From Eucommia ulmoides (Eukaryota > Streptophyta > Magnoliopsida > Garryales > Eucommiaceae), in the NCBI GenBank assembly GCA_016647705.1, contig CM028326.1, positions 43,524,285-43,588,284 of the forward strand: DNA of 64,000 bases, in the 5' to 3' direction. Each line of letters opens with the position of its first letter. Positions within the stretch are counted from its first letter, which is position 1. This document shows positions 25,645-36,344 of the stretch, one piece after another. A program made the translations under genes and the position numbers. The notes below the pieces were generated by a model that saw only the letters and a list, made by a program, of their open reading frames with translations, had not been told where the DNA came from and ran no database searches.

Positions 25645-28600
25645 TGTTGAATCTAATGTTTTGATAAATAATTAAATGTTGATATTTTTATGGAATTAAT
25701 GTTTTTACTAAGTGATTTCAAATTTATAGTTCCATGTAATTTAAGTACAGGAATCGTTAAGGAAAATGTAACAGGTGCAAAATGAAAATGATGAAGACGT
25801 GAAGAGTTTCGAAGACATTGAAGGCAATTAGGTGAAAACAACACATTATTTATATATTATTAATGCAACTTGAATTAGGATCATGCACGACACTTTAAAA
25901 TGAATTAATCTTATGTGTGTTGTGATTAATTAGGGTTTTAAATTGCATTTTATAATGTGCCAAGTGTGTGAAATGGTTTTGGTTACGAACCTAAGTGAAA
26001 AATTAGTTTTAATGCTTAAAATGATAAATTTTCGGGTCAATTCGGTCAACTGATGAAAGGGGTCGATCGACTAATCAAAACAGTGTGTTTTAGAAGTGGA
26101 ATGGGTGACCTATTGGTCTATTCGGTCAGTTCGTGTGAACAGTAGTCGAAATTGGATAAAATAAGGACCTTTTAGTCCTATCGGTCAACCGATCAAACCA
26201 ACACAACGATCAACAAATTGACTGTTGTAAGTGGTCGGTCAACTTACGGCAATGTGCTTGTCGACCGACTTAGTTAGTCAAAAAAATTGACAGATCCATT
26301 TTGGTCAATCCAATTCAATTTTTATGATTCCAAAGTAGGTTTTTAAGGGGATTTGAAATATTTTCATTATCTACCACGAAATATATGATTCCGATTAATT
26401 GGACTATTTAATTAAATATTCTTTTAATTAAAGTGGTTTAATACTTCCTATTTCATTGGATTTTGATTTTAAAAAGTTTTATGGACCAAAATAAGTTTTC
26501 CCAAGAATATTTTTAAATGAAAAAAAATCTATTTTGGATATATTTAATATATGGGGTATTGGGATGTCATTTTTAGTAATGGCATTTGAAAACTAGCCGT
26601 CAAAGGTTTAGTTTTAGGTCTATTTATATAGACCTGCGGGATTTAAATTAAACACATCAAGAACATCAGCCTTCTATTATTCTAAGAGATATATTATTGC
26701 TGAGATTTATAAGAGAGATTATACTCAAAGTTCTTGATTTAAAGCGCTCGTTGTCTGTATTACCGGCTTATCTTCCTTATTGCGAAATCATTATTCCATT
26801 CTATAAGTCCCGGTGAGATACTTCTAAGCTCACTTTATTGCTTTCTTAGATTATTAATTTATTGCTTGGTTAAGGTGTTTTAGAAAATCATTTTTGAACT
26901 TAATTCTTGAAAATATTTTAAACGATTTTTATTGAAAAATCTGAGTACGTGCTACTTGTGTGCTACCTGTTATTTTTTTATAATTATATTTACTTGCCTC
27001 ACATTGTATCCATCACATAGTTATTATTCAGGGCATTAATTGAGTATATCTGTATTGAGGTGGTAGAAACTTCTTATGGGAAGCAACTTGCTATTTTTTG
27101 TATTTATGAGTTTCAGTGGATTAGACATATGTGGGTCAGTGTTTAATCAGGGTAGTTAGGGTTTCGATATTTTTCTTGTGAAAAAAATTAGGGTTTGATC
27201 TTTGACCTGCAAAAACATTAGGTTAGTATTTTCCCTTGAAAATATTATGTTTTAATTCTTCATGTAGAATTAAATGTGATTGTAAAGGTTCTTCTTAAGT
27301 CTGGAAAAAGGATATGTGGGAGAGTGAAGGTTAATTATGAGCCTGTGAAAAGAATCAAGGTTGTAAAAGTTGATTCTAAACCTACGAAAAGAATCAGGAT
27401 AGTTAAGGTTTGATTCTGAGCTTGAGAAAAGAATTAGGTAAGTTTTCAGCCTTTAAAAAGGTTATAAGGGTTTGTGTTGAATCCAATTTTTTGATGAACA
27501 ATTAAGCGTTAATGTTTTTATAGGACTAATGTTTTTACTAATTAGTTTTAGATTTATAGTTCCATGTAATGTTTTTAAAAAGATGAATCATCGAAGAGTA
27601 ATCGTTGAAGAAAATATAACGGGTGCAAAATGAAAATGATGAAGACGTGAGGAGTTTTGAAGACATTAAACACAATTAGGTAAAAACAACGTTTTACCTA
27701 TATACTCTTAATGCAACCCGAATTAGGATCACGCACGACACTTAAAATGAATTAATTTTATGTGTATTAGTAAGAAGTGATAAGTTTAATATCTTAACAT
27801 TTGAATTATACTGTGCTCCATATGTGAAATGGTTTTGGTTCATGAGCTAGTGAAAAATGGGTTTTAAAGTATAAATTGATAAGCTTTCGGGTCAATTTGG
27901 TGAACTGGTAAAAAGGGTTGGTCGACTAACTAAAATAGTGTGTTTTAAAAATAGAATGGAAAACTCTCTAGACTATCCAGTCAACCAGCGAAGCAGGGTT
28001 AGTCAATGAAGAAGAGTAGTCGCCAAAAAATTGAATGAGAAAAGTTCGATGGTTCATTCGGTCAACCGACTTGAACAATGGTTGGAAATGGATTGAGGAT
28101 AGAACCCGCTGGTACAATTGGTCAACCGACCAAAAAAAATCAGTCAACTGATCATACCAGTATGTTGGTCTGATGGCCAGTGTAGAAAATGGTGGGTCAA
28201 CCAATAGCGTCATGTCGGTCGACCAACGTGTTCAGACTGAGAAATTGAATGGTCAATTTCTATCTATTTTTTTAAGGATCTTAGGGAGATTTTATAGGAA
28301 TTTGAATTATTTTAAAATAAATAAGGTTGTTAAATATTCCTAATTATTTGGTTCATTTAATTAAATATTCTTTTTATTAAAATGATAAAATACTTCCTAG
28401 ATTTTGATTTTAAAATGTTTTGAGGATCAAAATGAGATTTCTCAAGAATATTTTTAAATGAAAAATATATATTTTGAACATATATGATATATGGGGTCTT
28501 GGGGTGTCATTTAATGACATATTATTTGAAAAGTAGCCGTTACAAGATATTTTTGAAATTCCGATAATTAAACCTACGAATTTTGAGTTCAAATATTGCT

Positions 28601-30038
28601 ATTTTCGTGGAGAATATTTGGAGTCAAAGTTATGGGAGAGATTTATGAAATATTATTTGACCTTATGATTTAGTCCATATACTTAAATATAATTATTTTT
28701 ATACTTTAATTGACTAAGATCAAATGATTTTTGGGACTAAATTGAGCGATTTAAAAGTTATATTGTAGGTCAAATAAAGTGGTTATAAATCTATATGATA
28801 TATGGGGTCCATATGTATCATTTATTGACATAACATTTAAAAACTAATTGTTAGAAGTCTAATTTTAGGTCTATTTAAAGAGACCTGCGGGATTGAGTTT
28901 AAAACATCAAAAATATCAGTTTGCGATATTATAAGAGTGAGATTTTTGTTGAGATTTCAAAGAGTGATTCTATATAAGTTCTTGATCTAAAGCGCTCGCT
29001 ATTTGGCATCACTGATTTGAGTTTTATTCGCTATATTACTATTGTATTCGGTGTTTTTTCGGTGAGATCCATCCAAGCTTTATTACTTTATTTTTAAAGT
29101 TATATTTATCTTGATTGCTTGGTTTATAATTGCTAGAAAATCGTTTTAAACTTAAAAGTCTAAAAAAATGTTAGGTTATTATTTTCTCTTGAATAAACTA
29201 GGTTTTGATTCATCCTGTAATAAAATTGAGTGATTGTAAAGGTTCTTCCTAAGTTTGGGAAAAGGATAAGTCTAACAGTGTGAGGGAGTGGTAGGTTTGA
29301 TCTTAGCCTATTAAAAGAATTAGGTTTTGATTCTTCGTGTAATAGAATTAGGTTAGTCTTGGGCTAGGTAAAAAGACAGAGTTCTTCCTGAGCCTGTGAA
29401 AATGATAATTGTAAAGGTTGATTTTGAGCCTGTGAAACGAATCATGAGTTGTAAGGGTTCGATTCCTACTATGGAAATGAATCAGGGATTTTGAGGATTG
29501 CGAATCTCAGTGGAGTTCAAGGGATTGAATGTAGGTAAGAGTAGCTTATCGAACCAGAATATATTGTTGTGTGTTGCATTGCTTATTTTCTTATATTGTG
29601 TTTGGGTGTGCATTTAGAAGTAAATACAATTTTGCTGCATAACAAGATAATAATTGATTTAGAAAAATTCATTATTTATGTTTAAAGGACTTAATTGTTT
29701 AATTTTAGTAACTACCCAATTCACCCCCCCCCCCTCTTGGGTAACTCTTTGGGCCAACAGTTTGGTTCCTGCCTGTGAAAGGAATCAGGGGTTTAGTGGA
29801 TAGCAAATCTCTATGAAGCTCATGGGACTGGATGTAGGTAAGAGTAACTTACCGAACCACGATATATTGTTGTGTGCTACATTTTTATTTTACGTTGTTT
29901 GGGTGTGCACTTAGTTAAACACATTTCCACTGCTTAACAAAATAATAATCAATTAGGGAACTTGTGTGTTGAATTTATTGTTTAAATACTTGGAACTATC
30001 GAATTCACCCCCCTCTTGGGTAGCTCTTTGGGTAAGCA
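25645..30038 (+). repeat. SIRE-like copia LTR, interrupted by another
   Basis: The LTR occupies 25645-27474 and resumes at 29765-30038, about 2.1 kb in total, the same length as 7757-9865. It starts TGTTGAATC and ends near the CTCTTGGGTAGCTCTTTGGG family terminus. It lies inside copia pol remains, whose reading resumes right after it, so it is a solo LTR. Its own target duplication is too worn to call. A GGTCAACCGA/GTCGACCGAC palindrome cluster lies at about 26030-26330. Confidence 0.75.
27475..29759 (+). repeat. Solo LTR nested in an LTR of its own family
   Basis: Starts TGTTGAATCC and ends GGGCCAACA, 2285 bp. It is flanked by a perfect 5-bp duplication GTTTG (27470-27474 and 29760-29764). 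No internal element sequence remains, as after LTR-LTR recombination. The host LTR continues on both sides. A run of about 11 C lies close to the right end. Palindromes of the GGTCAACCGAC type lie at about 27880-28250. Confidence 0.85.
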
Positions 30039-30308
30039 CGTATATTAGTGCAATTAGAGCTTTAATGAATCTTATTAATTGCACAAGGCCAGATATAGTA
30101 TCTTCATTAATTTATTGGAAATATATTGTTTTGCACCAACCTGAAGAGTAAAAATTGGAATAAGCATATATCACGCTATATTCGAGGAACAACATATTTG
30201 AGTTTATTTTTTCTAATTAGATATACAACAAAATCAATTGGATATGCCAACGTTAGGTGTCTTTGGGATCCTCAAAAAACTCAATCCCAAATGGGGTTTT
30301 TATTTATT

Positions 30309-30543
30309 GGGTAAGGTACATTTTAAACCTTCTAACTATTGACACATTTCTAAGTAATCCGTCTAAGTTTGCACGTTTCATGTTAAACACTCTACGTGTC
30401 AACACGTTTTTAAATGGTCCTTCTATCAAAAATTTCATCCAAAGTAATAAAATAAAGGGGCGAAATAGTAAAAAACAAATTTATCATTTTCGTTTTTTTT
30501 TTTTTTTTCACTCTCTCTCTCTCTCTCTCTTCCTCACTCTATT

Positions 30544-30574
<31 letters not shown>

Positions 30575-30942
30575 TCGGTTCAACTTTCTTTCTCTCTTCC
30601 TCCCTCTCTCTCTCTCCCTCCCAATTGGAAAGCGCCCGGTTTACCCCTGTAATAGGGGGTGCTTTCCGATGGGGAGGGGGAGAAGAAAGGAGAAAAAGAG
30701 AGAGAAAGAAAGAAAGTGAGAATTGAGCGGGGGAGAGAGATAGAGAGAAGTGAAAAAGGAAAAATATTAAAAATGTAAAATTACTATTTTACCCCTTCAT
30801 TCTGTTACTTTGGACAAATTTTTTGACAGAAGAACCATTTAAAAACATATTGATACGTAGTAGGTTTAAAATGAAACAGGCAAACTTAAAAGGATTACTT
30901 AGACACGTGTCAATAGTTAGAGGGTTAAAAATGTACTTTTCC
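30309..30942. mobile_element. Mutator-type MITE, 634 bp
   Basis: Inverted arms of about 150 bp (left about 30309-30460, right about 30790-30942), flanked by a perfect 9-bp duplication TTATTTATT (30300-30308 and 30943-30951). Nine bases is the Mutator signature. The middle is (CT)n/(GA)n tracts around a second small palindrome (GGAAAGCGCCCGG, near 30629-30670). The copia reading runs up to and resumes right after the insertion. Confidence 0.88.
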
Positions 30943-31122
30943 TTATTTATTTGTGGTGGAACTGCTCTCTCTTGGCAATCTGCAAAGCAAACGATCACAA
31001 CCTCTTTACTAAATCACTCTGAAATACTTGCAATGCATGAAGAAAGTTGAGAATGATTTGGCTTAGATTTGTTATACAATATATTTGAGATAAGTATGGA
31101 TTGTCTTCTACAATAGATTTAC

Positions 31123-31582
31123 AAAAGATTATCACTAACAACCCTTGTATTTGAGACGATTACCACGATACTTCTTTATCTTTTGTCAAATACCACAGAG
31201 ACCCCTTGCCAGAGAAAAATAATGGTCAATTACCTATTTTCCCTTATCTTTTACTAAGTCAATCTCTTTCTGTATCTCTCTCTCAAACACACATGAGCAA
31301 TTCACCATTGCCACCATACCTCCAGCCAATTCTCTTCCCCCCCCCCCCCAGCCGCTACCACCCCTACCTCCTGCCATCGTATTTTTCTTCTTTCTTTTCT
31401 TTTTCTCTTCTTCTCCTAACGAGATCTAGTATCTCCTCAGTGGATCTATGTAGATCCAACAAGAATATGCTAGATCTGGTTTAGTAGAGAGAGGATTAAG
31501 AAGAGGAAAATAAGAGAATATGGAGGGGTTAGGGGTGGGAGGAGGATGGAGGATGAAGAAGGGGACGAAACTGGTTTTGTGT

Positions 31583-31642
<60 letters not shown>

Positions 31643-32000
31643 AAATAAAAAATGTCATCAGCAACAGTGCACGACGATGAAAACTGTTAGTGGAAATCAC
31701 CAGAAAAGATGATAATAGGAGGATAAAGAAGGAAAGAGCAAATAATGAAAAGGAAAAAAGAAATGAAAAGAAAAATAAAGAAAAAAAATAGAATTAATGA
31801 ATTTTGTAAATTTACACATAAGATAAAGGGAATTTAGTAATTTAAAAATGAATTCAAATATTTCTATCAGTTGATCAACTCTTGGGACACTGAGTGCTCT
31901 AAATAGAAAAAGGTAGGGGAGTCTCCATGATATTTGTTAAAAGACAGGGGATTATCGTGGTATCTGTCGCAAAGACAGTGGATGCCGCTAGTAATTTTCC
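31123..32000. mobile_element. Mutator-type MITE, 878 bp
   Basis: Inverted arms of about 85 bp with shared words such as ATACCACGATA and AGACAGTGGATGCC. They are flanked by a perfect 10-bp duplication ATAGATTTAC (31113-31122 and 32001-32010). The centre carries C-rich and TTTCTTCTT tracts and a (TG)n-(AG)n microsatellite at about 31580-31642. No gene seen in it. Family differs from the 30309 element. Confidence 0.85.
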
Positions 32001-32730
32001 ATAGATTTACCTAATATATTATATGGAAATAACATTGCATTCATTTCACAGCTAAAATGGGGTTATATCAAGGTGATAGAACAAAGCATATTTCTCTAAA
32101 AATATTTTACACATGAACTCAAGAAGAATGGTCATATTGAACTACTGGCATTCAACATATAAGGTCAAATGATAATCTTACAAATCTGTTTATAAAGGTG
32201 TTGCCAACAACAACATTCCCAAAGTTGGTTTGTCAAATCGGGATGCGACAATTTAAATATGTTAATCATTCAAGTGAGAGTACACAAGAATATTATACTC
32301 TTTTTTCCTTATTTAAGTTTTTTTTTTTTCACTGAGCTTTTCTTAGCAAAGGTTTTTAATGATTTATATTTTTTTGTGTAATTGACATTTAAGGGAAAAG
32401 TGTTGGATAAATATTGAGTGTCAATTGGATGTTAAGATTAAACATGTGTTGCATACAAATAACCTGATATAATTAATATAGAAAAAGATAAGGGCAAATT
32501 ACCCTTTAGACCCTCTAACTATTAATACATTTCTATATAGTCTAATAATTTTGTTGTGTTTCAATTTAAACCTTCTAAGTATTAAACTAGTTTCAAAAGG
32601 TCCTTCTATTAAATTTTCCATTCAAATTGGATTGAATGGAATTAGGGGTAAAGATATAATTTATATATTTTTTTAATTTTTATTCATTACTTTATTTTTT
32701 TTATTTTTTATTTTTCTTCATTGGCTGTCT

Positions 32731-32865
32731 TCACCTTAGCTCCACCTCCATCTCCAAATTGGTTGCCTGTGCAGCTTCCAATTTGTCCGCCAACCTCTCT
32801 GATTTTCCACTACTCTTATTAGCTTTCTCCTTCTGACACCCAACCTTCATCGGAGCTTCTCTCGC
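32731..32865 (-). pseudogene. Captured ICR/RIP-like gene fragment, C-terminal coiled coil
   Basis: An open stretch of 44 codons on the minus strand, ending in a stop. It contains AREAPMKVG, then KSSGKSERLADKLEAAQ and EMEVELR. I recall the C-terminal coiled coil of plant ICR/RIP proteins (interactors of constitutive active ROP GTPases) as having the same order: EREALMKLG, then ADKSSRR, then EQLEAAQAANSEMEAELR. Those proteins link ROP signalling to the cytoskeleton and exocyst. No start codon, promoter or full domain remains, so it is a transduplicated piece inside a MULE. Identification is from memory and not searched. Confidence 0.62.
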
Positions 32866-33684
32866 ACATGGCTATGTTTTTTTTTAAACCATGTATGACC
32901 TTTTCTCTAACTTATTTTTTTTATTTAAACCATGTACTGCCTCCTTTCTTCTTCCACTAATTTGAATCTCTAAGTGTTCTATCTTTAAAAGTTATCAAAA
33001 ATTGCTCAAATTCGCATCCCTTTAATCACTTGAAACATAATCTAAGATCTCATTTTTGCATAACACAACTTCAGATCTAATTTTTTATGAACCAACAAAC
33101 TCAGAACCTTCATCTTTTGCTCGAACTCATTGTTCACCGTCATTTTTCTAAAATTCATCAAACCAAATTGATTAGATTAACTTAGATTCCTCTTTGTTAC
33201 TATTGTTGCAAATATTATCCTCCCTAGATCTTATCGCCAATCTCTTCATTGATATGAAATGAAGATATTTTCTCCTTTGACTAATTCTTATGGTAATTAT
33301 GTTAATGTTGACTCTTGATTACTGATTTTATCTAAAATCACATTCGTTCTTATTCTCTAAAAGTCAATTGATATTCATGATATTATAGGGTCTGAATCAT
33401 GAACAGATCATCTTTCCCTAATTAATTTATTAATCTTGATTCATCTTTTTAAAATAGTTCAAGTGATCCTCAATTTGTTGAATTTTGATTTGTTAAAATC
33501 ATTTTTTTTTTTTAAATCTTTAAAAAATACTTAGAATAATTCTGGACCTTCATTGTTCAATTTGCTTCTTTCTTCTTCTTTCTCTTTCATTTCCTACTTT
33601 AGTTCTCCTCCATAATACTCTACAACTTTGTCTCTATATCAAGTAAATTAGCCTTCAGATCCAACAAAATCACCTCAAATTTCA

Positions 33685-33840
33685 TCAAGTCCTAAAATCA
33701 AGATTTTGCCCCTCGTTGTTCGTTGAAATAGTATGTGATTTTGCCTTAATTTCTTCGATTTTAGCTTTCACAACCTTTAATTTTTCTTCGAATTCGGCTT
33801 CCTTCTGATTTAGTAGCGGAGTTGAGGCGAAGGTAGCCGA
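33685..33840 (-). pseudogene. Captured coiled-coil fragment, probably same ICR-like gene
   Basis: A minus-strand open stretch of 51 codons, with LLNQKEAEFEEKLKVVK followed by AKIEEIKAKS, charged and heptad-like. In ICR/RIP proteins an SLLNKEAEL-type segment precedes the REALMKLG segment, so order and strand agree with the fragment at 32731-32865. The reading then shifts frame: directly downstream (about 33605-33680) a LMKFEVILLDLKANLLDIE-like coil continues in another frame. Whether the gap to 32865 holds intron remains or unrelated DNA is unclear. Confidence 0.5.
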
Positions 33841-33901
33841 TGGAGAAGAAGAACGGAGAATAAAAAAAAAAAGAAAAAAGCAAAGGGAAAAAATAAAATA
33901 A

Positions 33902-33903
<2 letters not shown>

Positions 33904-33949
<46 letters not shown>
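33904..33949. repeat. (TA)n microsatellite
   Basis: About 23 TA units inside the Pack-MULE-like element, just before its right arm. Confidence 0.95.
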
Positions 33950-33951
<2 letters not shown>

Positions 33952-35375
33952 CCTAATTTTGTCTAATTTGGATGGAAAATTTAACAGAATAACTTTTTAA
34001 AATCAGTTTCGTACTTAATAGGTTTAAACTGAAAAACAACAAAATTATTGAGCTTCATATAAATGTGTCAGAGTTTAAAAGGCAAGAGGTAAATATATAA
34101 TTATTCAAAAGACAATTGTAAGATAAGAAAAGAAAAATAAGATTTCTTTCTCGGATTAACTTTTACTTTAATTTAATTGTATAACAGACAGAGACATCTA
34201 TAACATATATAAAATGGTGAATGCAATGGCAATTTCATAATATGAAGTCTGGTTTTGTTCTTTTTCATACAACATTCTCGTAATTTTCTTCCAATGCTGG
34301 TTATTATTGTAATTCTTCACTTCTGATGGCAATGTCATAATTTAATTTGAGCTTCATCCTCATGCATCATTTTGTATTGCAATTGTAGAGCCTTATCTAT
34401 AATTTCGCTACTCGCCTATTTATATAATAAAACAGGACGGCTTTTTGGTTGATTAGGACAAACAAAATATGACTAGGACAAACAAAATGCTGACAAGAAC
34501 AAACAAATGCTGACTAGGACAAACATAAAAAAAAAAATCAATTTTGGTAAAAGGTTGACTCAATTTTCCTTAATTAATTTAATTATATAATTGAACAATT
34601 ACACAATTCCTTAATTAGACATAGCAATTAGTGAGAATATAAAAGCAGATTAATTAGTGAGAATTGATTAATTAATATAAAAAAAGAATGGTTTATTGAG
34701 TTATAAAAAAAGAAACATATATTTTTTATATATTTCTTAATTCTTTAAATATTGAGAAAAAAACAAAACAACCTATTAATTTATATCAAATTTAATCTAT
34801 TCCTTAATTAAATAAATAATATTCCTTAATTATTTAATTAAATGTTTCTAATTAAAATTTGCATCGTTGTCTGTATCGGCTGTCGGCACCATACTTCGAT
34901 TTCAACTGTTTTTTCGATTGCTTATTACTTCGATTTTTTTTTTTTTTATTTGTTATTCAATTTTAGAATCTCCAATTGATGCTTGGACGGTGACCCCTGG
35001 AGTTGAAACAGTGTCGTTTCTTAATTAACATACCTTTTTTTAGGTATGTTTAACTAACCTCAACCTTAAGTTTCGAATCCCCAAACAATTTTTTTTCTCT
35101 TTTTGTTACAATACTTTTGTTTATGTTCCTAGAAGAGTGGGAATACAAACTAAAATTTGGGACAGAAACACAACGGTGGTATTTGTTTAGTGTTTTTGCT
35201 CTTCAATTTCTGTTTTTGTTCCTCCAAAAACCACTTAGGTAGCATTTGTTTTAATGCGAATTGGAGTTTCCAAATTGCAATTAAAAATGAACGCATGTAA
35301 AAATCTGAAACGTAACCGAATTCTTCCATTTTGCCTCCAGATTATCAGTACTAAATTTTTTCCCCTTTTGTACAG

Positions 35376-35485
35376 ATGATGAACAATATCAATCTCGAGG
35401 TGGAGGTGGCGAGGGCCCACAGAATGGTGGCGAAATATGGTCAAGGCTCATCTCTTACCCTCCTCACCGATGTCACCAACTCCAA
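35376..35485 (+). pseudogene. Exon-like fragment, unidentified
   Basis: A pyrimidine-rich tract and TTGTACAG acceptor precede ATGATGAAC. An open frame of about 36 codons (LEVEVARAHRMVAKYGQG, then SSLTLLTDVTN) ends at an AA|GTACTC donor-like site. It is clearly richer in GC than its surroundings. Its place inside a Helitron-like element suggests a captured exon. I do not recognise the parent protein. Confidence 0.4.

Positions 35486-35488
<3 letters not shown>

Positions 35489-35516
<28 letters not shown>
35489..35516. repeat. (CT)n microsatellite
   Basis: Fourteen CT units directly after the donor-like site of the exon-like fragment. Confidence 0.95.
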
Positions 35517-35519
<3 letters not shown>

Positions 35520-36121
35520 ATTTTGCATTATGTGTGCTAATGTATATTGTTTGTTTGATTTTAATGGATGCTCAATTTGTAGAATGGATTCATACTACTT
35601 TGTTACCACCATCATCATTTAAGTATTGTACTTTATGGTAATGCTTAATTAGGGAAAAACTAATGCGTAAATTGTTGACTGAATGACGTTTTATTTGTAA
35701 ATAGTTGAAATTTGCAAATAGATTTTAATGGTTTTAGTCACAAGTTGATTCTAATATTTAAGTGGTTTTAGTCAGAAGTTGATTATGATATTGTTGTTAA
35801 TTTTTTTATTTTTTGTTGTGCGCATCTGCGGTTCAGTGATTGTTTTTTATATTTAAATTTGTATTGTATAGTTTTTTTTTTTTTGTGCACTTGCGGCTCA
35901 TTGATTGTTTTTTATATTTAAATTTGTATTGTATAGTTTTGTTTTAGTTACTGTTTTGAGACAATGAGATTTGGGAGTGTTAGAAAAATTAAGAGGACTT
36001 TGTTAATAAACTTAGTTATTTTTTGTATTTAATAAATAACATTATTTTTATATTAAATTAATTATATATTTAATAATAATAAATTTAAAACCCATCCTTT
36101 CAGGCACGGGGTATACACTAG

Positions 36122-36344
36122 TATCCTAATATGTCATATCTTCTTTCCACTCATTTGTATTTTCCAACCCTCCCACCAAAAGCTGAAAGGGAAACCGAAG
36201 ACACATGACCGTCGTGGCAGCTACGATTCTCGCCGGTTGTTTAATGACATTGTCCGCAGCATTAACCGTAGATCTGGTACTCAGAGACGAAGGCAACACA
36301 GCGATCCGGCAGTGGTCTACCAGCCTACATCATCGTTGGTTACT
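36122..36344 (+). other. Gene-like GC-richer segment, left part
   Basis: This segment and 38189-38570 are one stretch split by the solo LTR at 36345. It has mixed base composition and open frames of about 60 codons (for example DRRGSYDSRRLFNDIVRS near 36207-36260), unlike the AT-rich surroundings. It could be part of a UTR or exon carried by a Helitron ending at 42528. No protein family recognised. Confidence 0.3.

Larger units (their letters stand above)
32490..34105. mobile_element. Pack-MULE-like element, ~1.6 kb
   Basis: Inverted arms of roughly 130-150 bp (left about 32490-32630, right about 33965-34105) share long words with the 30309-30942 MITE, for example CCTCTAACTATT and TCAATTTAAACCTTCTAAGT. 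So it is a larger relative. Between the arms lie minus-strand coding fragments of a host-type coiled-coil gene (32731-32865 and 33685-33840) and a (TA)n tract. Exact ends and target duplication are unsettled; an AAGATAAG word near both ends is one candidate. It sits in a copia LTR. Confidence 0.7.
22480..34196 (+). mobile_element. Ty1/copia remnant hosting several insertions
   Basis: Plus-strand pol remains run in order through 22480-25060, 25476-25644, 30039-30308, 30943-31122 and 32001-32290. A purine tract (TTAAGGGAAAAG) lies just before an LTR start at 32401. The gaps are later insertions: a 415-bp MITE, an interrupted LTR carrying another LTR, and two MULE-type MITEs. A Pack-MULE sits in the LTR itself. 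No upstream LTR or gag was found. Old and broken. Confidence 0.75.
32401..34196 (+). repeat. 3' LTR of the plus-strand copia element
   Basis: Starts TGTTGGATAAATATTG straight after the purine tract. After removal of the Pack-MULE-like insertion, the LTR is probably under 250 bp and may end TTGTATAACA at 34196. That end is a guess from its mirror to the start, because no second LTR is available for comparison. Confidence 0.5.
34396..36121 (+). mobile_element. Candidate Helitron, ~1.7 kb, non-autonomous
   Basis: The right end reads CAGGCACGGGGTATACACTAG followed by T: an imperfect GC hairpin, a short spacer and CTAG, as in Helitron 3' ends. The probable left end is an A|TC junction at 34395/34396, followed by CTCGCCTATTTATATAATAA, similar to the AT-rich starts of plant Helitrons. 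No Rep/helicase is encoded. It contains an exon-like piece at 35376-35485. A 60-bp segment repeats at about 35820-35940 (GTGCGCATCTGCGGTTCA and GTGCACTTGCGGCTCA, each followed by TTGATTGTTTTTTATATT-like DNA). Confidence 0.5.

Noticed and set aside
31470-31700. Open frame with Leu-Ser and Thr-His repeats
   Set aside because: It reads through a (TG)n-(AG)n microsatellite inside a MITE.
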